Shown here: one piece after another, positions 45,970 through 58,756 of the stretch | Position numbering within the stretch: position 1 is the first letter of the stretch | Layout of the letters: every line of letters starts with the position of its first letter | NCBI GenBank assembly: GCA_000934385.1 | Contig: KN880470.1 | Span: 83,646 to 147,645, forward strand | Length of the DNA stretch: 64,000 nt | Direction: 5' to 3' | Source: Cylindrobasidium torrendii FP15055 ss-10 | Lineage: Eukaryota; Basidiomycota; Agaricomycetes; Agaricales; Physalacriaceae | Notes under the pieces: model-generated | Told to the model about the DNA's origin: nothing | What the model saw: the letters and a program-made list of their open reading frames with translations, nothing else | Database searches by the model: none | Program-made: the position numbers and the translations under genes

Positions 45970-48900
45970 ATGGCGCCCAGGCTGTCGCATAGCGCCGAGA
46001 CGGCGCGCGCGGCGGCGGCACAGGCCGAGTTCAACGAGAAGAAATGGGTCTGGGTACCCGATGAGAAAGAAGGATATTTGGCTGGTTGGGTGAACAAAGA
46101 AGACGGCGACTTGGGCGAAGTCATAATGGCCGCTGGTGGAGAAGTGCGTGCTCGATGGTGGCAACGAGGGCGCTACTGACCCCACCATAGTTTCGGAGGG
46201 TGCCTTTGTACGCATTATCGAAGATGAACCCACCCAAGTTCGACCGAAGCGAAGATATTGCAGACCTCACGTTCCTCAACGAGGCCAGTGTGGTGCACAA
46301 CCTCCGTTTACGCTATGGATCCGGTGCCATCTATGTATGTGATACTTGATACCACCGCGATTTGCGTCTAAGCCTACTTATTAGACATACTCTGGATTAT
46401 TCTTGGTGGCAATCAACCCATACCAGTCCCTACCTCTCTACAGTGACGCCATTGTCCAGCAATACCGTGGCAAGCGGCGCGATGAGAATCCCCCGCACAT
46501 CTTCGCAGTTGCAGAGCGCGCTTGGGTCAATATGGGCGAGGAGCGCGAGAATCAATCAATTCTAATCACGTACGCTCTCTCGTGAACCCCCTCGCTTGTA
46601 TACTCACTCTTCCCAGTGGCGAGTCCGGTGCTGGAAAAACCGAGAGTACGAAGAAAGTCATTCAATATCTTGCAGCTATTGCGACCGACGCCCATGCGCC
46701 ATCTCCGCCATCACATTCTAGGTCGCCGACTGTTTCTGCCTTTGGCCCCGCCATGCCTACATCGGGCCTCCCTCGGAGTAACTCACGACGCGGTCACAAT
46801 CCCGCACAGTCTACAGGATCACATTTGACCGCAAAAGGACGCCTTGGCCTCCTTGAGCGCCAAATTCTACAGGCCAATCCAGTTCTCGAAGCCTTTGGCA
46901 ATGCCCAGACTCAACGCAATAATAACTCGAGTCGATTCGGCAAATTCGTTCGCATTACATTCTCGCCGGATGGCAGCATAGCGGGTGCCAACATCGACTG
47001 GTACCTCCTGGAGAAGAGCAGAGTCGTAGTTCGCAGTGAGGCAGAACGCAGCTTTCACGTCTTCTATCAACTTCTGACTGGTGGGGGGTCACTCAAGTCA
47101 CGTTTGCTATTGGACGGCGGCATAGAGGACTACGAGTATCTCAATGGCAGCAGACGAGAGGTCGACGGCATTGATGATGTCCACGAGTGGAAGACTCTCA
47201 AGGCCGGCTTGGATGTCGTCGGGTTCACTGAGGCAGAACAATTTGATTTGTTCCGCGTGGTCGCCGCCATCCTGCACATCGGTAACATTGCCATCACCGC
47301 GACTCGTGCCGACGACGCGGTCATGCCAGACCCCTCGCAGGCGGAACGCGTCTGCCATTTACTCGGCATCCCGGTTGCAGAGTTCACTCGCGCTGTCCTC
47401 AGTCCCCGTGTTCTCGCCGGTCGTGAATGGGTGACTCAAGCTCGTACTCAGCGACAAGCCATCGACGAGTTAGCCTCGTTATGCAAGACTCTGTACGAAA
47501 AATCGTTCGGATTCATCGTTGACCGTATCAATCAAGCTCTCGACCGGCCTTCCTCCAAGTCAACGTTCATTGGCGTTCTCGATATTGCCGGCTTCGAAAT
47601 CTTTGAAGTTAACACCTATGAGCAGCTCCTCATCAATTACACCAACGAGAAGCTCCAGCAATTCTTCAATCACCACATGTTCGTTCTCGAGCAGGAAGAG
47701 TACAGCCGCGAGGGAATCAAGTGGGACTATGTCAATTTCGGACTCGACTTGCAACCCACCATTGACCTTATTGAAGCCACTGGTCAATCAATTGGTATTC
47801 TCAGTTGTCTGGACGAGGAGTGTATCATGCCGCGTGCCACCGACAAGACGTTTACACACAAGCTGAACACTCTGTGGGGACAGGTGGGGAACGTGGACGA
47901 CCACCCGGGCAAGACGAAATATGAATCGGCGCGCTTCGAACAAGGCTTCCTCATTCAACATTACGCTGCGAAGGTTGAGTATCGGACCGATGGATGGCTG
48001 GAGAAGAACAAGGATCCTCTCAACGACAATTTGACTCGCGTACTGGCGGCAGCCAAGGAGAAATACATCTCCAATCTCTTCGCGGACTTCGCTGATGGGC
48101 CCACTGGGCCTGTGTCTGGTGGAACGAGCATGTTCGGTGGCACAGTCCCTAAGCGGAGGGTCAAGAAGGGTGCATTCCGAACTGTTGGTCAGCGACACAA
48201 AGAGCAATTATCGAGCTTGATGACCCAGCTGCACGCTACCCAGCCCCACTTTGTCCGCTGCATTGTCCCCAACAATCACAAAAAACCTGGTAGAATCGAT
48301 GTCCCACTCGTTCTGGATCAGTTACGGTGCAATGGTGTCCTGGAGGGTATTCGTATCGCCCGTCTTGGTTATCCCAATCGGCTGCCTTTTGTAGAGTTCA
48401 GACAGCGATATGAGGTTCTGACACCAGGAATCATCCCTCCAGGGTACATGGACGGACGGGAGGCTTGTCGACGAATGGTGAAAACCCTTGAGTTGGACGA
48501 CCCGGCTTTCAAAATCGGAACGTCGAAAATTTTCTTCAAGGCAGGTGTCCTCGCGGAGCTCGAAGAGCGTCGCGATACTCTGCTATTTGATATCTTTTCG
48601 AGATTGCAAGCAGCGGCAAGACGGTGGACTGCTCGACGTCAAATCAAGAAGGTTCTCAACCGGGCAGTGGCGATCCGTACCATCCAGAAGAACGCTCGGA
48701 TCTATGGTGAACTGAGGGATTGGCCATGGTGGAGGCTCTATACAAAGGTGCGACCAAGTCTTGTGTCCAGATATTCCGAGTTCATGGAACTGCGCAGGTC
48801 CGCCCACTTCTAGCAGCCACCCGCAACGACGAAGAGCTACGCCAGAAAGAGCTTGAGTTGAAGCTCATGCAAGAACGTGCCGAACGCGAGAAGATCGAGA

Positions 48901-51900
48901 AGCAAAACCTTGAGAACCTCAAGATGACACTCGAATCTGAAAAGCGCAAGATTGTCGACGAGCTTGAGGCTGAGCGTGCCCTTGGGCTCGATAAGGACGA
49001 GCTCCTTGACCGTAGCAAGAAACGAGAGTCCGAATTGGAGGCGGAGCTCGCAGACCTGCAGGCTGATGCAGAGCTGTTGGATTCACAATTGGCGCGCGCG
49101 ATGGATATGCAGAAGAAGAGCGAAGAGAACCACGTACGTTTGCGGAAGGAGCTAGCTGACGAGTATCTGGCGAAACTTGAGTCGGAGCAGGCGCAATGGG
49201 TCGCGCGCGAAGACGAACTTAATGTGCAGATATCGTCGGCCCAGGACGAGCTTGACGCCTTACGTATCTCCATCGAGACGCTCGAGAAATCCAGAGAAGA
49301 TCTGAAAGCACTTCGTGAACAAGATCTTGCCAGAGCACAAGACCGGAATGATGCTATCGTCAAGGAGCTGCAGGGAAAACTAGACGCGGAAGCCAAGGCC
49401 AAGTGGGTGCTAATCAGATCCATGCTGGTGTAACTAACACTTGCATAGGGTCATTCTACAGAGCCAAGTCGAGTCCCACGATATCGAGGCCCGTCAGGCC
49501 AAGGAGCAGCTCGCAGAGCTTGCGCGCACTGCAAACGAGTATACTGCCATGCTCGAGAAGAAGGAAGAGCGCATCGGTCACCTCCTTCTTCAGCTCGAAA
49601 ATGGCAAGCGTCTACAATCCGAAGCTAGCCAAGAGTTGAATGCCCTGCGGAGCGATATCGATACGCTCACTGAAGAGCTTGAGGCCGAGCAAGAAAATTC
49701 GCAACGTACATTAGCAGCGCATACAAAATTGCAGGACGAACTCGACGAGCTGAGGACATCGATGGCTGCAAAGACTAGTGAAGAGGCGCGACGTCTTGAG
49801 GCGGAGAAGTCGATGGAAATCGAGCTGGGAGACCTTCGAAGCCAAGTTCTATTACTCCAACAAGAGTTGACCGAGGCGCGCAAAGTAGCGATGGAGCACC
49901 AGAACAAGCTCAAGCTAGATCTCAGCCAAGCGACACGCGAGTTGGAAGCTTTGCAGACGACCCACAAAGGTGTTGCGGAGAAAGAGAAGGAGGCGCAGGG
50001 ACAGCTTGTTGGACTGCGCGCGAATGTCTCCGAGCTGGAGAAGGCGAAGAGGTTGTTGGAGTCAGAGTTGCAAGCCGTAAAGACTCGTCAGCATGAACAT
50101 GAGGACCAAGTTGCTGAAGCTCGCAAGGCGCAGGAGGTGCACATTTTTCTGGGCCCGGCCTTACACCTGACTGACGTCTGATTTTTCAGAACGCCGAGCG
50201 TCAATTGGCTCAGACGCAGACGAAATACCATAAGATGGAGGACATGATGCTTGAGCTGGAACGCGACAAAAAGGCTGAAGAGGATGCTAGCAAGAAGCTC
50301 CTCGAAGCTGAGAGCATACGTCGATCCAAATTCGAGACTATGGTCGCGAGTCAGAAGTCGGAGCTTGCATTGGCGAAGGATCGGGCGGCGAAGCTTGACA
50401 AGGAGCTGAACAAGGCTCTGAAGGACCTAAAGGACCGCGAATGGGAGGTCAAGCAGCTGGAGAGTCGGCAGGACAAGACGATTGTGGAACACGTTCATGT
50501 TCTCGAAGAAGCCAAGCGTGTTACGGACCGCCAGCTCGCGGATGCTCAACTCGAACTTTCGAGCCAAACAGCATACATCCGTTCATTGGAGAAGGTCAAG
50601 TCAAGGCTTACGAGCGATGTTGAGGACTTGTCTCGCGAAGCTGACCTTGGCACGCGCAATCGTGACAAGGCTGTCCGGGTCGAGGAGGAGAAGACTGCAA
50701 AGGCGTTGGCGGAGACTGAAAAGGCTCGTAGAGAGAAGGACAACGCGGAGGCGGAGACGCGGAGATTGCAAATGGAGCTCCAGAATGCGAAGCGGCAAGC
50801 GGAGGAGGCTACCCAAGAACTGGGTCTTGTCCAGCGCTCGAAGACCAATCTCGAGACGGAATTGGAACGTCTTGCGAACGACACTCGCGCGCCGGTTTCG
50901 ATGGCAAAGATGCAGCGACAATATGAATCCAGAATTGCTCAGCTGGAGGAACAGGTTGCAGACGCGGACTCGGCGCAAGTGTTTGTGGACAGGATGCGGG
51001 AGCACATCGACCGGCATCATGAAGAACTGCGCAAGCTGGTGATGAACAGCGGACCCATGGATTCCTCGTTCCAATCCCGGTTGTTGGAAGAACTCAAGCT
51101 GGCAGATGAAGACCTCGAGCGCGAGTTGGCCATGCGCAACAAGCATTCCTCCGCAGACACTTCAGCGGACATCCAGGCGATGGGTAATTTGCCTCCGCGG
51201 AAGACGCATTCGTCTGCCCGCAGCCGTGACTCTGTGGATGTTCAGGCAAACTCGCCAGACCGGCAGATTGCTGTGCTCAAGCAGCAGATGCAGGTTTTGG
51301 AGCTGCACATGGCGGCATCCGAGCGAGTTCGCAAGCATTTGGAATCGTCTCTGCGGGATGTCACCGCTGAGATGGATACCACCGATGGGTCGAAGGCGTC
51401 TATGCAAAGCTATCGCGCGAGGTTGGCGAAGGAGAACGCTCGCCTGGCTGAGCTTGTGAAGGAGGAAGCTGAGGCAAGACATGCGGCTCAGGCAGCACAG
51501 ATCGACGGTGTCCAGGCGATCTGGGCCAAATTCCAGTCGTCCATTGATGCTGAGAGGCAGAACTACTCGAGGCTGGAGGAGTCAAGGAAAGCCCTGGTGT
51601 GTCTCTCTTCCTGATCTCAATGAACGGTATGCTGATTGATGATGAAGCTTGTGCAACAACGGACCGTTCAAGTCGAAATGGAGGCGCAGAAGGCTGTCGT
51701 GCGGGAGCTGAACGAGAGCAAGAAGCGTCTGCAAGCTGAGACGGACGAGTTGCGCGTTCAGCTTAACGAGGCCAAGACGGAGACATCGAGTATGTGTCTC
51801 TTCTCAATGGACAACTGACACTAACGTCTTTGCCAGCTGTCCGTCGCCGTCTGGAGAAGCGCGTCCAAGAGGCCGAGCTCAAGAAGACAACGAACAGCGC

Positions 51901-53600
51901 CGCACAGTCCGGTGGGTATTATCTTGCTACTTTGCTGGTGTTCTTACTAAGTCATAACCAGAGATGCGCGGGGTCATTGAGTCCTTCAAGGCAAAGGAAG
52001 CTGCAAATCAAGAGCGCTTTGAGAAGGCTGAGATTGAGCGCGCCAAGGCGGCGCGCGCTGAAGCGTTTGGTATGTATTGCTCGACGGTCCTTTGTGATGC
52101 TATGCTCATCAGCTTTCAGTCCGCCGTTCCCTAGCCGATCTTGAGAAAACCCATTCCGAATCAACACTGAAGCTCAAGACGATGGCGGAGCGCCTGAAAG
52201 CCTCGGAGGCTCGGGTCAAGGAGCTCAGTGCTAGGGTTGCAGATGACAGCTCTGGAGACCTCATTCTCATTAACCAACGTCTTGTTGAAGAACTTGAAGA
52301 CGAGAAGGCCCGGCATGCGAAGGATCTTGAACAAGGCGACTTTGCGTCGGACCAGACGCGCAAGAAGTACCAGGCGGAGTTGGCTCAATTGAGTGAAGGT
52401 AGGTTTCTGCTTCTAATATATATAACATCAGACTTAATGTGTTCGACAGAGCTTCAGTCCCAACGAGACAGCATGAGCAGACTCCGTGAGGAGAACCGCA
52501 AGCTGAGGTCGGACTATGATGAACTCCAGCTCACCTTTGACGATGAGGTCTACAACAGTGGGGGATGGAAGAAGGAGAAGGAGCGTCTAGAGACGAAGAT
52601 TGCGGATGTCACGAAGGCGTATGAAGCGTCGAGTGGTGCTCAGGCGGAGCAACAGTCCACTATCGTGACCCTCCATGGACAAGTCCGACAACTTCGAGCG
52701 ATGCTTGATGAAGTCGAGAGTGACCGCGCTCTTCTTCACAATGCGCGGAGGTCATTGCAGGTGCAATTGGAGGAGATTCGGTCTGACCAGATTGACCGTA
52801 GTCGGATTGGGAACCCTCAGGATCTGCAAAGATTGACATTGCAGAAGCAGGATTTGCAGAGGTCGTTGGAGGAGCAAGGGGACAGGGTTGCGCAGGCGTA
52901 TGAGCGGATGAAGAAGGCCGAACAGTTGGCGAATGAATTTCAATCGCAGCTCAGCAAGAGCCGAGTGGACTACTCCCAGCTCGAGCGACACAATGTGAGT
53001 AGGATCTCTTTGCAAGCATGGGCACTACTAACGCCTTTTAGGCTACCCTCGAAAAGCAAATCAAGGAGCTGAACGTGAAGATTGTGGATTTGGAGACCCA
53101 AGCGTACAGCTCGTCTAGACCGACGACAATCTCGAGGAACACGCGGATAGATGACTTGGCGAGCAAGCTTCAGCAAGCGAGCAACAAGTCGGAGGTGTCC
53201 AAGTTGCTGCGGGATGCAAACTTCCAGCAGGCAGAGGTGGATAGACATCGTTTGAAGTTTGAGGAGGAGCGGAGGGGATATGAGAATGAGATTGCGCATC
53301 TTCGGGGGCAGATGGATTCCATGGTCAGTTTTATGTTCTAATTTTTTCTTCGAACGGCTTTGTTGATTTGTGATGGGCATAGGCGACGCAGGATAGCGAT
53401 TTGCATGCGGCAAAGCGACGTGCTGAGCGCGAAGCTGCCGACTACAAGCAGAAAGCACTTTCGTACGTCTGACATGCATTCTTGCCAATACCCATTTCCT
53501 GACGACAAGCTGTAGATTACAACACGAGCTTGAACGTACGCGTAATAGACTGGAGCGCCCGTCTGGTGTGAATTCGCCACACGGGTCGCCGCGGAAGTGA
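45970..53600 (+). CDS. Class II myosin heavy chain
   Basis: The conventional myosin of the cytokinetic ring, about 2300 residues from some 15 exons. The start [20 protein letters not shown] leads to the SH3-like [19 protein letters not shown]. The motor has [29 protein letters not shown] (P-loop, joined over the intron at about 46571-46616), [13 protein letters not shown] (switch I), [20 protein letters not shown] (switch II), [16 protein letters not shown] and [21 protein letters not shown] Ser/Pro-rich insert of about 50 residues sits in loop 1. One or two IQ motifs follow ([17 protein letters not shown]), then [20 protein letters not shown] opens a heptad-rich coiled-coil tail of about 1450 residues. 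The protein ends [11 protein letters not shown]. No frameshift is apparent. Confidence 0.95.
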
Positions 53601-54463
53601 TTGGGATGGACTATTTGGATGTTGTTGTTTACTGCTGCTACATAATTACTACTTACGTCTGTTCTCCTTCTTCTCTTCTCACGCATGTTTTGTATTGTAA
53701 TGCACGCCCACGATGATATTTCATGTACTCTTGTATGTATTGACTGAAAGTTCCTTTTTCCTGTATTCTTGAATGCCGACTGATGGCGGGAGGCTTTGTC
53801 CAGCGAGTGGACTTTTGACCGAGGGGCCGAGGATGGTTTTAGTTCTGGAGGCTGCCGATGGCGGAGAATCTCAGAAATTTGCCCAATGCCCATGAACTGT
53901 GTGGCTGGCTACCTAACGGTTGTCGGCCAGGCGGCCCTCGAGCTGTGCGACTCTCCCGTAGGTCTGCGGCCCACGTGGCTGCCCGAGTCTCATGGCCACC
54001 TCCACGACTGCCTTGTTCGCGATTCCTCCGACCGTGCCTGCAAAGTGGAAAGATGGTGGAGCGGCCACTAATAATTTGGAATGGGATGTCGACGTCCGAA
54101 AGGTGCCCGTTGGCACTGACAGGATGGCCGTGCTGAGGCCGTTCGGTAAGCTAAGCTTCAAAATCGAACATTCGAGCGCTATCCAACTTTTCTTTATTTC
54201 CATTCCGAACTGAGGCTGCTCCTCATTGTCTACCTTCACAAGAGAGCAAATAGACACCGTCTCAGATCAAGTTCATTTATTATTGTCTTATCATCACCAC
54301 TTCCGTCTTCCGGTGATTACGACTCGGCTACGACCAAGCAAGCTTAGACCCTGGGAGCTCGCCGCTGTTTGTCTTCTATTGCTGCACGTGTGCGCAAGCC
54401 ATATAAGAGAGAATGGAATCCAAAATGTCGCGATTGGATTCCCCTCGCCACTACTAATACGCC
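53601..54463. other. Intergenic region
   Basis: 3' flank of the myosin gene and 5' region of the transporter; no additional gene seen. Confidence 0.45.
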
Positions 54464-56511
54464 ATGTCTCTTGGCGACCACTCCGAGTCGTCCACATTGG
54501 CGCCTGTGCCGACACCCACTGCAGAAAAGAATGCCATGGTCGTCGACCCCGAAAAAGCAGAGGGCTCCATCGACACTGCGCCAACGCTCGACTCTGCCAT
54601 CGACGACAGCGATCCATTCAAAGTTGGCTTGGAGGCCAACGAGGATCCACATAACATCACATGTTGGCAAAAGTGGTCCATCGTGCTCATCATCAGCGCC
54701 TCGTCCTTCTGTGTAACATGTCTATCCTCCATCGTGCGTATACCGTGCTTGCAACCTGCGGAATGCAAGAGCGCTGATTTTCCCCCGTGCTGACAGGCGT
54801 CGTTTGCGGAAACAGCGGTGGGCGAGCGGTTCCATGTTGGACATACCGTCACCGTGCTGTCCATAAGCCTCTTTGTCGAGGGTCTTGGCTGGGGCCCGCT
54901 GCTTGTCGGCCCGCTCTCAGAGGTCTACGGACGCAATCCCATCTACATCACGTCCTATTTCCTCCTCTTTGCCTTCACTTTTCCTGTGGCCTTTGCTCCT
55001 CACATTTGTGCGTCCTACGCGTCTCCCATACAAGCTCATCACCGCAAAAGCTGACCGGTTACTACGACAGCTGTCTACCTCATCTTCCGCTTCCTCCAAG
55101 GTTTCTGCGGGTCTGCGTTCCTCAGTGTAGCGGGCGGAACGGTCAGTGACCTCTTCGACGACAAGACAGTATCAAAGTACGTTCCATTCCCACGGTGGTC
55201 GATGTCTCCGCGGAATTGACGGGTCATCCTTACAGTCCGATGGCTGTTTACACGATATCTCCATTCATTGGGCCTGTGTTTGGGCCTCTCATCAGCGGGT
55301 GAGCACATCCATTTCGCTAAGACTGACAGATGCTTACGTTCATTTCGACAGCTTCGTGAACCAGGTCAGGCTTACTTGGAACCCACTGCGCCTTCGTACT
55401 TACATCTGCCGGTAGAACCTGTGGTGGAGATGGACTTACTGGATCATGATTATCTGGATATTCTGCCAATTCCTGGTCATCCTCATCGTGCGTTCTCTTG
55501 TCAATCTTATCTCCCCGTCGCTCAATGAACTGTGGACCCTAGTTTGTTCCGGAGACTTTCGCGCCAGTCATCATCAAGCGCAAGGCTGCAAAGCTTCGCA
55601 AGGAGACAGGGGATTCGCGGTATTGGGCACCACTTGACCACCATGACAAGAGTTTGGTTTGGGAAATTGTCGTCAGTTGCTACAAGCCCTTTGGTGCGTT
55701 TCCACCTTCACCTCAAGTGTCCAGTCGCTCACACTACTCAAGAACTCATGATATACGACCGAATGGCGCTCTTGCTCAACATCTGGACCGCCCTCATCCT
55801 TGGGATTCTCTACCTCACCTTCCAAGCGTTCCCTGTCATATTCATGGAGAAACACGGCTTCAACATGCAAATGACAGGCCTTACCTACCTGGGCATCGGA
55901 CTCGGCCTCACACTTGCACTAGCGTCGCAGCCATGGTGGAACAGGTGCGCCTCCTTCCCTTCCCTCTCCATCTCCCTCAAAACTAATGAACAAACTGCAG
56001 ATTCTTCCGCAGGAAAGTAGTCGAAAACGGTGGCCACCCCGAACCCGAAATCCGACTCTACATGGGCGAACTCGGCGGCATCCTCGTCCCTCTAGGACTA
56101 TACTGGATCGCCTTCACCACCTGGAAGTCCATTCACTGGATCGTGCCCATCCTCGGCTCGGTCCCTTTCGGCGCCGGCATCTTCCTCGTCTTCAATTCCG
56201 TCTTCACGTACCTTGTCACTGCGTATAGACCTATAGCTGCGAGCGCCATGGCATCGAACAGCGCGCTGCGTTCAGCATTTGCGGCGGCGTTCCCGCTGTT
56301 TGCTGGCCCGATGTATCATGGGATGGGTACGATTGGCGCGACGGCGCTTTTGGCGGGAGTCATGACCGTCAGCGCACCTTTACCGTGAGTCCAATTCCAC
56401 CTTTCTTTGCCATATGTAGGGCGTGAAGCTGATGGTGTCTAATTTATAGGTTTATTTTCCGCCGTATTGGCAAGAGGTTGCGCCAGAAGTCGCGGTTCGC
56501 CGCGCATTGAT
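54464..56511 (+). CDS. MFS transporter, DHA1 drug/polyamine proton antiporter type
   Basis: A 12-helix major facilitator, probably plasma membrane. A cytosolic N-terminus (MSLGDHSESSTLAPVPTPTA, then DPEKAEGSIDTAPTLDSAID) precedes NITCWQKWSIVLIISASSFC, helix 1. Helix 2 region: HTVTVLSISLFVEGLGWGPL, then VGPLSEVYGRNPIYITSYFL, the GxLSExYGR loop of polyamine/drug exporters. Later exons give FRFLQGFCGSAFLSVAGGTV, AVYTISPFIGPVFGPLISGF, NLWWRWTYWIMIIWIFCQF and FVPETFAPVIIKRKAAKLRK, a very typical DHA1 motif. The C-half ends FIFRRIGKRLRQKSRFAAH. About nine introns, some near 55190-55240 and 55310-55430. The substrate is not determinable; Tpo1/Flr1-like exporters are the closest class. Confidence 0.9.
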
Positions 56512-56942
56512 GATTTCGATGAATTGGACTCGACGTTGTTTTTACTCATACATTATACCCTTTGACTGGATATTTACGAACGGTAGTACTTGGATAATGA
56601 ACACGACCTCTTGATGTTAGTTGTACGAACTGAACAATAGTCAGCCTTTTCGAGGTCGAGAAAGCAATATCCAATGGTCAAGGGATGGATTTCGGTTGGG
56701 TCTACGCCTGTCTACATGTCCATTATCTATTGCAATGAATATGGTCGTGGTGGTTGCAAAACCCTCAAACCATCGGTACTTCGCTTATGTACCGGTCGGT
56801 ACTGTACCGTACCGTGACTCCCCAGAAATTTGAAGAATTGTGCACAACGCCGTCTAAGCGCTGGTTGAGTTTTAAGTCACACTCAGCGCTCAGCACCGTT
56901 GCTGCCACCTAAAAAGTAAAAGTGGACAAAGTTCAGAGAAAC
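56512..56942. other. Intergenic region with GTACCG cluster
   Basis: No gene. Overlapping GTACCG/CGGTAC units cluster at about 56774-56814. Confidence 0.5.
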
Positions 56943-57066
56943 AAAATGCATAAATATTGAGCACCGTAGTGCTGCCACTCTGGAGAAGCGTGTCATCCTT
57001 GTGCAGGGGCCATGCTAATCTTCTCTGTATCGTTCCAAGTTTTACGTATGTCACCCCGAAGGGGAC
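56943..57066 (-). ncRNA. U6: U6 spliceosomal snRNA
   Basis: Read on the minus strand from 57066. A 5' hairpin CCCC-UUCG-GGGG opens the RNA. The nearly invariant core follows: GGAACGATACAGAGAAGATT then AGCATGGCCCCTGC, with the ACAGAGA box and AGC triad, and the internal stem-loop AAGGATGACACGC. Downstream the tail diverges and forms a hairpin with a UACG tetraloop (56961-56972). The end is put at the first T4 run (56946-56943), a Pol III terminator, giving about 124 nt; other fungal U6 RNAs are about 100-110. I see no clear TATA 30 bases upstream. A pseudogene cannot be excluded, but the core is intact. Confidence 0.87.
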
Positions 57067-57754
57067 ATAAGCAAGCATCGAAATGGCTGCCAGACGAAAC
57101 TGAAATACGTCTTTTGGTTAGAGCTGAAAGCAGGGTCCTTCCTTATTTGGTGAGCGCATCACCATATTTGGAGAGTGCGCCCGATCGCTTTCTGACTCCT
57201 GAGCTTGGAGTTTGAATTTGAACTACATAGGTACCAGTGAGTTGAAACCACAACTATGCCTTTGGCTGAAGTCTCCACTGTCCAGTGAATTTGACAGAAT
57301 ATAAATCTGTTACAAGGAAACACTAAGACGGTCCAACATTAGTACCCCGCCTGAATCCAGTCAGAGCTTCCAAGTGTAACCTAGTGCGAACTTCAGGTTG
57401 TTGTAATGATTCCCAAAAGCGGGTTTGGCACGATAGATGTCTGAGTACATATAACGATGGCCCGCTTAACTGCAGAGAGGCATGACTTATCAAGATCGTT
57501 AGCGTCGAAGCCGCCAGGACTCGCTGTGATGCTACTCTTGACTGGAAAATGGACGTGGGCCCGTACTGATCACACGAATTCTAGCGGCGACGGGACTCAT
57601 AGCCAGGGAAATTATGGAAAACACAATCATCATGGAGAAAACAAAAGAAAAAGACCTTAGCGGGATGCAAACAGGTAGATCATCCGTAAAGCATAATGCA
57701 TAGGAGCGTAAAATACATGAAGGAAGGGTAAACATATGCTGCCGACGATGCTTT
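57067..57754. other. Intergenic region between RPS15 and U6
   Basis: No gene; contains the U6 upstream region and the 3' flank of RPS15. Confidence 0.45.
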
Positions 57755-58423
57755 TACTTGAGAGGGATGAAACGGGACGAGTGCGTGGCACCAATCTACA
57801 ATGGATGAGCACAAGATGGGATTTGACAAGCGATGGACGTACACCGGGGCGACCGTGCCTAACGGGCTTGTACGAGCAAGAGAACTCGGCGAGGTAGTGT
57901 CCAGTCATCTCGGGCTTGATTTCGACCGAGTTGAAGACCTTCAAAGCCTATGTAAGGAACAATCCAAGGATGTGAACTGTCGCACGCACCTTGCCGTTGT
58001 AGATACCGACAACTGAGCCTATCATCTCCGGGACGACAATCATGTTACGGAGGTGAGTCTTCACAACGGGGGGCTTCTCGTTGGGGAGGGCCTCCTTCTT
58101 GGCCTTGCGCAACTTCTTGATGAGACCAAGTGGGCGGCGCTTGAGGCCGCGCTTGAAACGACGGCGAGCACGGGCGTGGACGATGTCAACGAGCTGGAAA
58201 ACCATCATAAGTCCATCGCTGACATCGGCTCGGCAGGCATGCACACCTCTTCGTTGTTGAGGTCCAGGAGCTTGTCGAGCTCGATGCCACGGAACGAGAA
58301 CGTGCGGAAAGTCCTCTTCTTTTTAATCTCGGCCGCGAGGGCGGGGTCGGTGACGCCGGAATCAGCCTTCAAACAATCGTCAGATCTTCATCGTGCGCAA
58401 CGGCGGCAAGGGTGGCGCACCAT
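57755..58423 (-). CDS. RPS15: 40S ribosomal protein uS19 (S15)
   Basis: A small-subunit protein at the head, near the decoding site. The first exon consists only of the ATG (58423-58421). After an intron, [20 protein letters not shown] then [20 protein letters not shown] follows. The next exon gives [40 protein letters not shown] and [20 protein letters not shown] then VVGIYNGK. Then [20 protein letters not shown] and [11 protein letters not shown], and a last exon [13 protein letters not shown]. The extra-ribosomal C-terminal tail is complete. The gene is divergent from RPP2, with 333 bases between starts, so the two may share a promoter. Confidence 0.95.
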
Positions 58424-58526
58424 CTTGGAGTCTTGCGGGGGGGATGATCTGGGCCGCGAAAAAACTACGATGAGCGAGTCCGCCAACGTCCCGGTCCGAG
58501 AGCCGCAAAACTGTACAGTCGAGTGT

Positions 58527-58532
58527 CACGTG
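58527..58532. promoter_or_regulatory. CACGTG E-box in the divergent RPS15/RPP2 promoter
   Basis: GTCACGTGA, a Cbf1-type palindrome, about 105 bases from the RPS15 start and 225 from the RPP2 start. Function is inferred from the motif only. Confidence 0.4.
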
Positions 58533-58756
58533 AGACTCCAAAATTTCACCGAATACACACAAAGTCCAATCAGACATCACGCTCGGTCAGAACCCGCATT
58601 TCGTCCTCTGAGGATTAAAGTCGTGCGTCGGATCGTTGCTGATCGCGTTCTGGGCTCATCATCTGCAGAGATTTGTGGCTCACCGACACCCTTAACAACA
58701 ATCCAAAGTGTGTGGTTCCATATAACTACAAAACCCTGCATTCTTATCTTGCATAG

